DNA of 64,000 nt, from assembly GCF_001653515.1 (NCBI RefSeq), contig NZ_LYOY01000001.1, forward strand, positions 496,001 to 560,000, written 5' to 3'. The notes below the pieces were generated by a model, which had not been told where the DNA came from, searched no databases, and worked only from the letters and a program-made list of their open reading frames with translations. Below, piece by piece: positions 1 to 8,173 of this stretch. This DNA is from Streptomyces sp. ERV7. Its GTDB lineage: Bacteria; Actinomycetota; Actinomycetes; Streptomycetales; Streptomycetaceae. Position 1 is the stretch's first letter. Every line of letters starts with the position of its first letter. Position numbers and translations under genes: made by a program.

Positions 1-148
1 ACGAGCAGGAGAGTTCGCCGTCGGCGGTCGCCAGCTCGCGGACCACGCGCAGCCGGATGGGGTCGGAGAGCGCGTGCAGCACCGCCTCCAGACGGATCTC
101 CTCGCGCGCCGGGTGGTCGAGTTCGCGCTTGCTCGTTGCTGTGGACAC
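1..148 (-). CDS. ArsR-family winged-helix regulator, N-terminal part (cut by window edge)
   Basis: About 49 N-terminal codons are visible. They contain the typical ArsR opening (LEAVLHALSDPIRLRVVRELA), which precedes the recognition helix; the rest lies beyond the window. The GTG start sits almost on top of a GGGGAGG Shine-Dalgarno, so the true start could lie slightly downstream. The gene is divergent from an Old Yellow Enzyme gene, and two matching inverted repeats lie between them. That arrangement is typical of a repressor controlling itself and a neighbouring redox enzyme. The effector cannot be inferred because the sensing region is missing. Confidence 0.8.
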   Translation of the reverse strand, partial: MSTATSKRELDHPAREEIRLEAVLHALSDPIRLRVVRELATADGELSCS

Positions 149-158
149 CTCCCCATTG

Positions 159-174
159 TACGAGACTCATCGTA
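159..174. promoter_or_regulatory. Candidate operator 1 for the ArsR regulator
   Basis: TACGAG-ACTC-ATCGTA is an imperfect inverted repeat just upstream of the ArsR start. Its right half-site is identical to that of the second site at 193-208, and its left half-site differs at one base. Assignment to the ArsR protein is inferred from position. Confidence 0.55.
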
Positions 175-192
175 GTTTGACATCCCCCGTAC

Positions 193-208
193 TACGATGC
201 GTATCGTA
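193..208. promoter_or_regulatory. Candidate operator 2 for the ArsR regulator
   Basis: TACGAT-GCGT-ATCGTA is a perfect 6-4-6 inverted repeat in the divergent promoter region, 34 bp from the related site at 159-174 and 45 bp before the oxidoreductase start. Helical phasing and position suggest cooperative binding by the adjacent ArsR repressor. Confidence 0.6.
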
Positions 209-252
209 CGAAGCGAACCCGGCGCCGCCCCGTGGCGCCGCGGCCGTTCTGA

Positions 253-1356
253 ATGGAGTCTGCCGTGCCTGCTGCGAGTGCCCTGTTCGAGCCTTACACC
301 CTGCGGTCGCTGACCATCCCGAACCGGATCTGGATGGCGCCGATGTGCCAGTACAGCGCCGAGGCGTTCGGCCCGGGCGCGGGCGTGGCGAACGACTGGC
401 ACCTCGCCCACTACGCGGCCCGGGCGGCAGGCGGCACGGGCCTGATCCTCGTCGAGGCGACCGGCGTCAGCCCCGAGGGCCGGATCTCCCCCGCGGACCT
501 CGGCATCTGGAACGACACCCAGGTCGAGGCGTTCCGCCGGATCACCCGCCTCCTGGAGGAGCAGGGCACGGTGCCCGGAATCCAGATAGCCCACGCGGGG
601 CGCAAGGCCTCGACCGACCGCCCCTGGCAGGGCGGCGCGCCGCTCGCCCCGGGAACCGAGGAGGGCTGGCAGCCGGTCGGACCGAGCCCGGTGGCGTTCG
701 ACCCCGACCACACCGTGCCGACCGAGCTGACCGTCGATCAGATCAAGGAGATCACCGGGCAGTTCGCCGACGCGGCCCGGCGTGCTCAGGACGCCGGGTT
801 CAAGGTCGTCGAGATCCACGGCGCCCACGGCTATCTGATCGGCGAGTTCCTCTCCCCGCACTCCAACAAGCGCACGGACGCGTACGGCGGCTCGTTCGAG
901 AACCGGGTGCGCCTCGCGCTCGAAGTCACCGACGCCGTAAGGGCGGTGTGGCCCGAGGAGCTGCCGCTGTTCTTCCGCGTCTCGGCCACCGACTGGCTGG
1001 AGGAGGGCGGCTGGAACGCCGATGACACCGTCCGCCTCGCGGCCCTGCTCAAGGAGCGCGGCGTGGATCTCCTCGACGTGTCGACCGGCGGAAACGCCGC
1101 GGGGGTGCGCATTCCCGTCGGCCCCGGCTACCAGGTCCCGTTCGCGGCCCGGGTGCGCGACGAGAGCGCCCTGCCCGTCGCCGCCGTCGGCCTGATCACC
1201 GAGCCGGCCCAGGCCGAGAAGATCCTCGCCAACGGGGAGGCGGACGCGGTCCTGCTCGGCCGCGAACTGCTGCGCAACCCGTCGTGGGCACGCCAGGCGG
1301 CCCGTGAGCTGGGCGCCGAGCCGCACATCCCGAAGCAGTACCTGCGCGCGCGCTGA
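253..1356 (+). CDS. NADH:flavin oxidoreductase, Old Yellow Enzyme (YqjM-like ene-reductase)
   Basis: This 367-residue protein is a full-length FMN-dependent TIM-barrel ene-reductase of the YqjM/xenobiotic reductase class. Visible signatures are the N-terminal PNRIWMAPMCQYSA segment (active-site Cys and Tyr region), IQIAHAGRKAS, the HGAHGYLIGEFLSPHSNKRTD core with the paired His, and the C-terminal LGRELLRNPSWARQAA phosphate-binding end. Such enzymes reduce activated C=C bonds of electrophilic enals, enones and nitro compounds using NAD(P)H. It is divergent from an ArsR regulator with two operator-like repeats between, which suggests induction by an electrophile or metal-like stress. Confidence 0.92.
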   Translation: MESAVPAASALFEPYTLRSLTIPNRIWMAPMCQYSAEAFGPGAGVANDWHLAHYAARAAGGTGLILVEATGVSPEGRISPADLGIWNDTQVEAFRRITRLLEEQGTVPGIQIAHAGRKASTDRPWQGGAPLAPGTEEGWQPVGPSPVAFDPDHTVPTELTVDQIKEITGQFADAARRAQDAGFKVVEIHGAHGYLIGEFLSPHSNKRTDAYGGSFENRVRLALEVTDAVRAVWPEELPLFFRVSATDWLEEGGWNADDTVRLAALLKERGVDLLDVSTGGNAAGVRIPVGPGYQVPFAARVRDESALPVAAVGLITEPAQAEKILANGEADAVLLGRELLRNPSWARQAARELGAEPHIPKQYLRAR

Positions 1357-1387
1357 AGCCCCCGGAAGGCCCCTGGCCGGTCCTCCC

Positions 1388-1779
1388 TCAGCTGATCCCG
1401 AAGGGCTCGGTCACCCCGGTGAACGGGCCCTTCGCCGTGTCCCCGTGGTAGGCGAGGCGGTAACGGCCGCCGGGGCCGCCCGGTCGGCGAAGGCGAAGGC
1501 GCGGGCGCGCCGGCGGGTGTGGATGCCCGCGGTGCGCTGGTCGGCCTTGCCGTAGCCGAGCATGCCGCACTCGGCTGCCTCGCCGGTGATGTCGGCGATG
1601 CCCCGCCCGGCGAGGAACCCCGTGTCCGTCCCGCCCCCGGTCTCCGTGTCCCGCCCGGCCCCGGACCCCGTGGCGCGCTCGGTCGTGGTCGCTCCGCTCT
1701 CGTACGGGTGAATACGGCCGGGGCGGCGTCCCGGACGGGCTCGCGAGGTCGGCCCACGCCCTTTGACCTGCGCGGACAC
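1388..1779 (-). pseudogene. Neutral ceramidase remnant (internally deleted)
   Basis: On the minus strand a segment near 1620-1480 reads FLAGRGIADITGEAAECGML followed by GYGKADQRTAGIHTRRRARA, which I recognise as the N-terminal start of bacterial neutral ceramidase. After about 47 residues similarity stops. A different frame then gives GGRYRLAYHGDTAKGPFTG and VTEPFGIS before the stop at 1388, matching the C-terminal end of the same family. Neutral ceramidases are about 650-700 residues, so roughly 600 residues are missing and the join, near 1470-1485, is out of frame. No signal peptide precedes the N-terminal segment; the first 50 or so codons of the open frame look non-native. The gene cannot make active enzyme. 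Confidence 0.72.
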
Positions 1780-1856
1780 CGTCTGCGGGGGCCGCTGTCA
1801 GTGGTCGGGTGCAGACTGGCCACTATCCGGGACAACGGCGTTTTGGAGGGGTCGCG

Positions 1857-2945
1857 ATGACTGACGTACTGCTCACTGTGGGGACGCGCAAGGGACTGTT
1901 CATCGGCCGCAGACACGGCGGCGAGTGGCGGTTCGGCGGTCCGCACTTCAATGCCCAGGCGGTCTACTCGATCGCGATCGACACCCGGCGCGCGGTCCCC
2001 CGACTGCTCGTCGGCGGCGACAGCGCGCACTGGGGACCCTCCGTCTTCCGCTCGGACGACCTGGGCGCGACCTGGGTGGAGCCACCCCAACCGGCGGTGA
2101 AGTTCCCGGAGTTCACGGGGAGGTCGCTGGAGCGAGTATGGCAGCTGCACCCGGCGGGCCCGGAGGCGCCCGACGTGGTCTACGCGGGCACGGAACCGGC
2201 CGCGCTGTTCCGCTCCGAGGACGGCGGCGAGAGCTTCGCGCTGGTGCGCCCGCTGTGGGAGCACCCGACGCGGTCGCAGTGGGTGCCGGGCGGCGGCGGT
2301 GAGGGCCTGCACACCATCGTCACCGACCCCCGCGACGCCCGGGCGGTGACCGTCGCGGTGTCCACGGCCGGGGTCTTCCGCACCCGGGACGGCGGCGAGA
2401 GCTGGGCGCCCGCCAACAAGGGCGTCTCGGCGGTCTTCCTGCCCGACCAGCACCCCGAGTTCGGCCAGTGCGTGCACAAGATCGCGCAGGACGCGGCGGA
2501 CCCGGACCGGCTGTTCCTGCAGAACCACTGGGGGGTCTACCGCAGCGACGACGGCGGCGGGCGGTGGCAGGACATCGGCGAGGGCCTGCCGTCCACCTTC
2601 GGGTTCGCCGCCGCGACCCACCCCCGCCGCCCCGACACGGCGTACGTCTTCCCGATCACGGCCGACTCGGACCGGGTCCCGGCCGAGAACAAGTGCCGGG
2701 TCTTCCGCACCGAGGACGGGGGCCGCACCTGGGAGCCGCTGTCGGCCGGACTCCCCTCCCAGGCGCACTACGGGACGGTGCTGCGCGACGCCCTGTGCAC
2801 CGACGACGCCGACCCGGCGGGCGTGTACTTCGGAAACCGCAACGGCGAGGTGTACGCGAGCGCGGACGACGGCGACACCTGGGGGCTGCTCACCTCGCAC
2901 CTGCCGGATGTGCTCTGCGTCCGGGCGGCGGTGATCCGCCAGTAG
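1857..2945 (+). CDS. BNR/Asp-box repeat beta-propeller protein (sialidase-fold, function unknown)
   Basis: A 362-residue protein with about six Asp-box motifs of the S-x-D-x-G-x-T-W type ([60 protein letters not shown]), indicating a multi-blade beta-propeller. There is no signal peptide or membrane segment, and no sialidase arginine triad is obvious, so it is probably a cytoplasmic propeller of the WD40/YVTN/BNR-like group rather than an active sialidase. The ATG at 1857 is preferred over an upstream in-frame start because TTGGAGGGG lies 6 bases before it. It is followed immediately by ung. Confidence 0.85.
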   Translation: MTDVLLTVGTRKGLFIGRRHGGEWRFGGPHFNAQAVYSIAIDTRRAVPRLLVGGDSAHWGPSVFRSDDLGATWVEPPQPAVKFPEFTGRSLERVWQLHPAGPEAPDVVYAGTEPAALFRSEDGGESFALVRPLWEHPTRSQWVPGGGGEGLHTIVTDPRDARAVTVAVSTAGVFRTRDGGESWAPANKGVSAVFLPDQHPEFGQCVHKIAQDAADPDRLFLQNHWGVYRSDDGGGRWQDIGEGLPSTFGFAAATHPRRPDTAYVFPITADSDRVPAENKCRVFRTEDGGRTWEPLSAGLPSQAHYGTVLRDALCTDDADPAGVYFGNRNGEVYASADDGDTWGLLTSHLPDVLCVRAAVIRQ

Positions 2946-2946
2946 A

Positions 2947-3633
2947 GTGACGGCCGTGGCAGCACGACCGTTGAAAGAGATCGTCGAGCCCGGGTGGGCG
3001 GACGCTCTGGAGCCCGTGGCCGGAAGGGTCGCCTCGATGGGCGACTTCCTCCGCCAGGAGATCACCCAGGGGCGCACCTACCTCCCGGCCGGACAGCATG
3101 TGCTGCGGGCCTTCCAGCAGCCGTTCCAGGACGTACGGGTCCTGATCGTGGGCCAGGACCCCTATCCGACGCCGGGGCACGCCGTGGGGCTCTCCTTCTC
3201 GGTCGCCCCCGAGGTGCGTCCGCTGCCGGGCAGCCTGGAGAACATCTTCCGCGAGATGCACACCGACCTGGGGCTGCCCAGGCCCTCCAACGGGGACCTG
3301 ACGCCCTGGACGCAGCAGGGCGTCCTGCTCCTGAACAGGGCGCTGACCACGGCGCCCCGCAAGCCCGCCGCACACCGCGGCAAGGGCTGGGAGGAGGTGA
3401 CCGAGCAGGCCATCCGCGCGCTGGTCGCGCGCGGGACCCCGCTGGTCTCGGTGCTGTGGGGACGCGACGCCCGCAATCTGCGCCCGCTGCTCGGCGAGCT
3501 CCCGGCGATCGAGTCCGCGCACCCCTCGCCGATGTCGGCGGACCGGGGCTTCTTCGGGTCGCGGCCGTTCAGCCGCGCCAATGACCTCCTGGTGCGGCAG
3601 GGCGCGCAGCCGGTCGACTGGCGCCTGCCGTGA
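2947..3633 (+). CDS. ung: Uracil-DNA glycosylase, family 1
   Basis: A 228-residue base-excision repair enzyme that removes uracil from DNA. The water-activating loop [17 protein letters not shown], the LLLNRALT strand and the C-terminal [18 protein letters not shown] leucine-loop region are all present. The GQDPYP variant in place of GQDPYH also occurs in actinobacterial Ung, so it is not a defect. The GTG start lies one base after the stop of the BNR gene, and a second in-frame GTG sits at 2956. Its own stop overlaps the start of the next gene, implying coupled translation. Confidence 0.95.
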   Translation: MTAVAARPLKEIVEPGWADALEPVAGRVASMGDFLRQEITQGRTYLPAGQHVLRAFQQPFQDVRVLIVGQDPYPTPGHAVGLSFSVAPEVRPLPGSLENIFREMHTDLGLPRPSNGDLTPWTQQGVLLLNRALTTAPRKPAAHRGKGWEEVTEQAIRALVARGTPLVSVLWGRDARNLRPLLGELPAIESAHPSPMSADRGFFGSRPFSRANDLLVRQGAQPVDWRLP

Positions 3634-4637
3634 CCGTCGGCGCCGACGCCTGGGTGCTCGGGGTCGACTCGGGCGGGTCCGGGGTGCGCTTCGCCCTCCG
3701 CCGGGCCGAAGAGGGCGCCCCGGCCGAGGTGTTGGCGTCCGACGAGCCGGTGCGGACGGGTCGCGCCGGGATCGACGCCGGGCAGCTCCTCGGCCAACTG
3801 GTGCCCGCCGCGATGGAGTTGCTGGACCGCACCGGTGCGGACCGGGTGGCGGCGGTGGCCGTGGGCGCCGCCGGGATGGCCTCGCTCGGCGACGACCTGC
3901 GCGCCAAGCTGCCCCCGGCGCTCTTCGGCGCGCTCGGGGTGCGGCGCCTCGCGCTGGCCGCCGACGCGGTGACGGCGTACGCGGGAGCGCTCGGCCAGCG
4001 GCCCGGCGCGGTGGTCGCCGCAGGCACCGGAATGATCGCGCTGGGCACGGATCTGACGCGGTGGCGGCGGGCCGACGGCTGGGGCCATCTGCTCGGCGAC
4101 TGCGGCGGCGGCGCCTGGATCGGCCGCGCGGGCCTGGAGGCGGCGATGCGCGCCCACGACGGCCGGCGCGGCGGCTCGGCCGCGCTGCTCGATCGGGCCG
4201 AGGCGCTGTTCGGCCCGGTGGCGGAGCTGCCCGGGCTGCTGTATCCGCGCACCGACCGGCCCGCCGTGCTGGCCTCGTTCGCGCCCGAAGTGGGGCGCTG
4301 CGCCGCGTCCGACCCGGTCGCGGCGTCGATCCTGCGGGAGGCGGCGCGCGGTATCGCCGAGTCGGCGGCGGCCGTGTGCCCGGTCGGCGAGGGTGCGGGC
4401 GAAAGTGTGAGCGAATGCGAAGTGGCGCTCACCGGCGGCCTGTTCCACCTGGGCGATGCGCTGCTCGCGCCCGTACGGGAGGAGCTCGCGGCCCTCGCGC
4501 CGTATGCGCGCAGGGTGCCCGCGGCGGGAGATCCGCTCGCCGGAGCCCTGGTGATCGCCTCGGCGCTGGCCCGCGGGGAGCTGCGACTGCCGCACCATCC
4601 ACGCATGTTGTGGGTCACGACAGAGCAGGACACTTGA
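3630..4637 (+). CDS. BadF/BadG-type ATPase, N-acetylglucosamine kinase-like
   Basis: A 335-residue protein of the sugar-kinase/actin ATPase fold. The N-terminal phosphate-1 loop [15 protein letters not shown], the [11 protein letters not shown] phosphate-2 segment and the [14 protein letters not shown] stretch fit the BadF/BcrA family members annotated as N-acetylglucosamine kinases. It probably phosphorylates amino sugars from peptidoglycan or chitin recycling. The GTG start overlaps the ung stop (GTGA), so the two are probably co-translated. Substrate assignment is inference. Confidence 0.82.
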   Translation: MTVGADAWVLGVDSGGSGVRFALRRAEEGAPAEVLASDEPVRTGRAGIDAGQLLGQLVPAAMELLDRTGADRVAAVAVGAAGMASLGDDLRAKLPPALFGALGVRRLALAADAVTAYAGALGQRPGAVVAAGTGMIALGTDLTRWRRADGWGHLLGDCGGGAWIGRAGLEAAMRAHDGRRGGSAALLDRAEALFGPVAELPGLLYPRTDRPAVLASFAPEVGRCAASDPVAASILREAARGIAESAAAVCPVGEGAGESVSECEVALTGGLFHLGDALLAPVREELAALAPYARRVPAAGDPLAGALVIASALARGELRLPHHPRMLWVTTEQDT

Positions 4638-4732
4638 GGGCAATGTCACTCACGGGATAAATCAGGACAGATACCGCTCACCTGCCCCCTACCCGAACAG
4701 CCGCGCCCGCAAAGCCAGTAGCATGCGGCGCC

Positions 4733-5662
4733 ATGAGCTCCCCCACTGGGCCCGCATCCGGCCTGCCTGTACGAATGCCGCGACCCCGCCAGCCAGGGCG
4801 GCACCGCCGCCCGGAGCCGGCGGTCGCTCCCGAGGGCGCGCCCGCGCTCGTTCTCGCCGTTCCCGGTACCCCTTCCCCCGCCGTGCGCGCCCTGGCCGAG
4901 GAAGTCATCAGCATCGCGCGCTCCGAGCTGCCCGGCCTCGATGCCCGGATCGGCTACCTGGACGGCGCGGATGACGCCTCCATGGAGTTCCCCCCGCTGG
5001 ACGCCGTGCTCGCGCACACCGCCGCCGAGCGCACCGCCCGCTACGAGCGGGCCCGTGCCGCCGGCCAGGACGTCGCCGCGCCCGACGGCCCCGTCGCCGT
5101 CGTCGTGCCGCTGCTCGCGGGTCCCGACAGCGCGCTGATCCGCCGGGTGCGCCAGGCCGTCATGGACAGCCGTGCCGCCGCCGAGCTGACCGATGTGCTC
5201 GGCCCGCACCCGCTGCTCGCCGAGGCCCTGCACGTGCGCCTCTCCGAGGCCGGTCTGGCCCGCGCCGACCGCGCCCGGCTGTTCACGGTCGCGACCGCCG
5301 CCGACGGCATCATCCTGGCGACGGTCGGCGGCGAGGAGGCCGTGCAGGCCGCCGGGATCACCGGCATGCTGCTGGCCGCCCGCCTCGCCGTGCCCGTGAT
5401 GGCCGCCGCGCTCGACCAGGAGGGCTCGATCGCCGCCATGGCCGAGCAGCTGCGCGGCTCCGGCTCGGTGCAGCTCGCGGTCGCCCCGTATCTGATCGGC
5501 CCCGAGGTCGCGGACGGGCTGCTCGACGCCGCCACCAAGGAAGCAGGCTGCCCGGCGGCCGAGCCGCTGGGCGCCTACCCGGCGATCGGCAAGCTCGTAC
5601 TGTCGCAGTACGCGGCCGCGCTGGGCATCACGCCGCAGCCGCAGGGCTCCCCGGTGCACTGA
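4733..5662 (+). CDS. CbiX/sirohydrochlorin-chelatase-like protein
   Basis: A 309-residue protein with two related alpha/beta halves resembling class II chelatases: ALVLAVPGTPSPAVRALAEEV with VVVPLLAGPDSALIRRVRQA in the first half and the IILATVGGEEAVQAAG region in the second. The usual metal-binding histidines of CbiX are largely absent; in particular the HGS-type motif reads PGTPS. A structural or divergent role is therefore possible. A perfect hairpin follows the stop. Common in streptomycetes, function untested as far as I know. Confidence 0.65.
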   Translation: MSSPTGPASGLPVRMPRPRQPGRHRRPEPAVAPEGAPALVLAVPGTPSPAVRALAEEVISIARSELPGLDARIGYLDGADDASMEFPPLDAVLAHTAAERTARYERARAAGQDVAAPDGPVAVVVPLLAGPDSALIRRVRQAVMDSRAAAELTDVLGPHPLLAEALHVRLSEAGLARADRARLFTVATAADGIILATVGGEEAVQAAGITGMLLAARLAVPVMAAALDQEGSIAAMAEQLRGSGSVQLAVAPYLIGPEVADGLLDAATKEAGCPAAEPLGAYPAIGKLVLSQYAAALGITPQPQGSPVH

Positions 5663-5697
5663 CGCACCCGCTACTCGTACGCGTACACGTGACGCGA

Positions 5698-5730
5698 AAG
5701 GGCCCGCACCCGACGAGGGTGCGGGCCCTT
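5698..5730 (+). terminator. Rho-independent-type hairpin between convergent genes
   Basis: AAGGGCCCGCACCC pairs perfectly with GGGTGCGGGCCCTT around a 5-base loop. It lies between the convergent CbiX-like and lactonase genes and can serve both strands. Confidence 0.8.
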
Positions 5731-5761
5731 CGCATGGGCACGGGGGGCGACGGGCGGCAGC

Positions 5762-6805
5762 TCAGCCGAAGACGACGCACGAGGCGGCAGGCGCGGGCAC
5801 CGAGCCGGCCAGGCGCGGGATGCCGCTCTCCTCGTAGAGGTCGAACCAGCTGACGTCGCCGGAGCGCTCGTTGGCGGCGTAGAGGCGGCGGCCCGAGGGG
5901 CCGAGGGTCAGATGGCGCGGCCAGCGCCCGCCGCAGTCCACGGTGGCCACCAGGGCCGCGTGCCCGCCGTCCGGGTCGAGCGCGAGCGTCGCGATGGAGT
6001 CGTGGCCCCGGTTGGCGACCCACAGGAACCGTCCGTCGCGCGCCACCACGACCTCGGAGGGGAACGTCTCGGTCGTCACCCCCTCGTGGACCACCCGGGT
6101 CTCCTCCAGGGGCTCCAGGGTGCCTTCAGCGGCGTTCCAGCGGCAGACGACGAGCGTGGGCTCCAGCTCGTTCAGGACGTACGCGTGACGGCCGTCGGGG
6201 TGGAAGGCCAGATGGCGGGGGCCGGTGCCGGGGCGCAGCGCGGTCTCGCCGTGCAGGCGCAGGGCGCCGGTCGACGCGTCGAGGGCGCAGACGCGCACGG
6301 AGTCGGTGCCGAGGTCGACACTGAGCAGCCAGCGCCCGCTCGGGTCGGGCAGCACCTGATGGGCGTGCGGGCCGCTCTGCCGCTTGGGGTCCGGCCCCGA
6401 GCCGTGGTGCTTCAGGACGTACGAGGCGGGGCCCAGGTGCCCGTCGGGGAGCACCGGGAGCGTGGTGACGCTGCCCGAGGTGTAGTTGGCGGTCACCAGG
6501 TGGCCGGCGGCGAGCGCGAGGTGGGTCGGGGCGGCGCCGTCCACCGGCACCGGCTCGCCGAGCAGGACCGGGGTGTCGCCGGTGACGTCGAAGGCGGCGG
6601 CCGTGCCGGGCTCGCTCTCGCCCACCGCGTACAGCACGGTGGCGTCGGCCGACAGGGTCAGGAACGAGGGGTTCGGGAGGGTGGCGGTGGCGCCGAGCGG
6701 GGTGAGCGCGCCCGTCGCCGCGTCCACGGCGGCGACGGTGACGCCCCGCCCGCCCGCCGTGGTGAACGACCCGATGAATGCCCGCCCGGCGCTGCTCTCG
6801 GCCAC
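5762..6805 (-). CDS. Lactonase family beta-propeller (6-phosphogluconolactonase YbhE-like)
   Basis: A 347-residue seven-bladed beta-propeller. Diagnostic features are the N-terminal FIGSFTTAGGRGVTV, the SGPHAHQVLPDPSGRWLLSVDLG stretch with the conserved His-Gln, and GTGPRHLAFHPDGRHAYVLNEL. The E. coli relative hydrolyses 6-phosphogluconolactone; many Streptomyces members have unproven substrates. The start is a GTG at 6805. No signal peptide is evident, so a cytoplasmic location is likely. Confidence 0.85.
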   Translation of the reverse strand: MAESSAGRAFIGSFTTAGGRGVTVAAVDAATGALTPLGATATLPNPSFLTLSADATVLYAVGESEPGTAAAFDVTGDTPVLLGEPVPVDGAAPTHLALAAGHLVTANYTSGSVTTLPVLPDGHLGPASYVLKHHGSGPDPKRQSGPHAHQVLPDPSGRWLLSVDLGTDSVRVCALDASTGALRLHGETALRPGTGPRHLAFHPDGRHAYVLNELEPTLVVCRWNAAEGTLEPLEETRVVHEGVTTETFPSEVVVARDGRFLWVANRGHDSIATLALDPDGGHAALVATVDCGGRWPRHLTLGPSGRRLYAANERSGDVSWFDLYEESGIPRLAGSVPAPAASCVVFG

Positions 6806-6917
6806 CGTGCTACCCCTCTCCGCGCGACTGTGCGCACGGGGCTGGGCCCGGCGCCGACTGCGGCGACCGTAGCAGGCGGTCTAGACCAACTGGCGGGCAA
6901 CGCTCCCGAGGCGGGGG

Positions 6918-8051
6918 TCAGGCCGTGAGGGCCGGTGCGCGCGGCGAGGTGCGCAGGGGCGTGGCCAGAGCGGCGAGGGCGTGCTCCAGGGCGTGCAGAT
7001 GACGCAGGGCTGCCTCGGCGGCGGGATGGTGGTGCTCGGCGGCCACGGCCGAGGCCGGTGCCGCCGTCGCCGCACCCGCGCGCGCCGCCGGAGTGACCAG
7101 TGCCTCGACCGCCGCCTCGACCCGGCGGCACGCGGCCGTCAGCCGGGCGTCGTGGGAGGCGGCCGGGTCGGCGGCGACGGCGGCCAGACCGCGTACCTCG
7201 CGGGCGCAGTCGTCGAGCAGCGCGGTGATCTGCCGGGCGCGCGAGCGGCGGCCCTTCAGCGGGCTGAGCGGGTGGACCAGCGGCGCGAGCGCGAGACGGA
7301 CGCGGCCGAGCAGCAGTTCCAGCTCGGCGGCGTGCGGCGCGGGGTCCGCGCCCTCGTCCCCGGCGAGCCGTCGGGTGGCCGCGCTGGTGCAGCCGCGTAC
7401 GCAGTGCAGCGCGCGCTGGATCCAGGCGTCGGTCGCCGCGTGCGTGGTCACCGGCAGGACCAGCGCGACGGCCGCGGCGGCGCCGAGGGCACCGACGGCG
7501 GTCTCCTCGAAGCGCAGGAGCAGCAGCCCGGGGTGGAGCACGCCGAGCAGCCCGTAGAGCAGGCCGGCCATGACGGTGACGAAGAACATCATCCAGCTGT
7601 ACGACGGCGCGGCCGTGTAGAAGATCCCGAAGACGCAGACCGCGACCAGTGCGGCCGTCGGCGCGGGCGCGCCGTGGAGCGGCAGGGCGACCAGCAGACC
7701 GGCGGCGATGCCCGCGACCGTGCCGAGCGGCCCGACGCCCTCGGGGGAGGGGTAGAGGACCACGCCGAAGCCGTGTTCGGCGGCGACCCGGGCGGCGCCG
7801 GTGTAGACGCGGGCGAAGAACTCGTTGGTCAGGGCGGGGACGACCAGCAGGGCGGTGCGGGTGCGGCCGAGGCGGAGGCTGCGGGCGGCGAGGTTGGGCC
7901 GGTAGCCGAGCTCGCGGGCGGCCTCGCGCACCAGGCCCGCCGTCCGCTCGGACACCCGGCCGCGCCACTTGTCGCCGAGGACGAGGGAGACGGTGGCCTG
8001 GGAGACCCCGGCCGCGCGGGCGACGTCCCGGCTGGTCGGCTGGGTCTTCAC
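6918..8051 (-). CDS. Chimeric ORF: LacI-family HTH fused to the C-terminal half of a FUSC membrane protein
   Basis: From the GTG at 8051 (GGAGGA 4 bases upstream; an ATG at 8120 is also in frame) the first 105 or so residues are a LacI regulator: SRDVARAAGVSQATVSLVLG helix-turn-helix, hinge RPNLAARSLRLGRT, then the first strand-helix units of the ligand-binding domain ending at VVLYPSPEG. Directly afterwards the sequence switches to GTVAGIAAGLLVALPLHG, SWMMFFVTVMAGLLYG and VLHPGLLLLRFEETAVG, the second half of a FUSC/aromatic-acid-exporter protein with its transmembrane segments and cytoplasmic helical tail. The join is near 7736-7745, in frame. Most of the LacI effector/dimerisation domain and the front half of the FUSC protein are missing. 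It could be a deletion, an inversion breakpoint or an assembly join. If made, it would be a membrane protein with a cytoplasmic HTH and no ligand pocket. Confidence 0.8.
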   Translation of the reverse strand: MKTQPTSRDVARAAGVSQATVSLVLGDKWRGRVSERTAGLVREAARELGYRPNLAARSLRLGRTRTALLVVPALTNEFFARVYTGAARVAAEHGFGVVLYPSPEGVGPLGTVAGIAAGLLVALPLHGAPAPTAALVAVCVFGIFYTAAPSYSWMMFFVTVMAGLLYGLLGVLHPGLLLLRFEETAVGALGAAAAVALVLPVTTHAATDAWIQRALHCVRGCTSAATRRLAGDEGADPAPHAAELELLLGRVRLALAPLVHPLSPLKGRRSRARQITALLDDCAREVRGLAAVAADPAASHDARLTAACRRVEAAVEALVTPAARAGAATAAPASAVAAEHHHPAAEAALRHLHALEHALAALATPLRTSPRAPALTA

Positions 8052-8122
8052 GGGGTCCTCCGGGTGGGGTGGGGCGCCTGGGTGTCCTTGCTCCGGGGTG
8101 GACCCGGGGGTTGTCGACATGG

Positions 8123-8149
8123 TACGTATGACGTCGGACGTTATACGTA
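8123..8149. promoter_or_regulatory. 27-bp near-perfect palindrome, probable LacI-family operator
   Basis: Left arm TACGTATGACGTC and right arm GACGTTATACGTA match at 12 of 13 positions around a single central base. It lies between the divergent LacI-type regulator and the MFS gene at 8174, in the place expected for the regulator's own operator. Since the regulator gene is now chimeric, repression through this site may be lost or altered. Confidence 0.65.
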
Positions 8150-8173
8150 AAACTCATCCAACCGAGGGGCGAC

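Noticed and set aside
3121..3200. Ung as an inactive variant because GQDPYH reads GQDPYP
   Set aside because: The GQDPYP form also occurs in actinobacterial uracil-DNA glycosylases, and the other motifs are intact.
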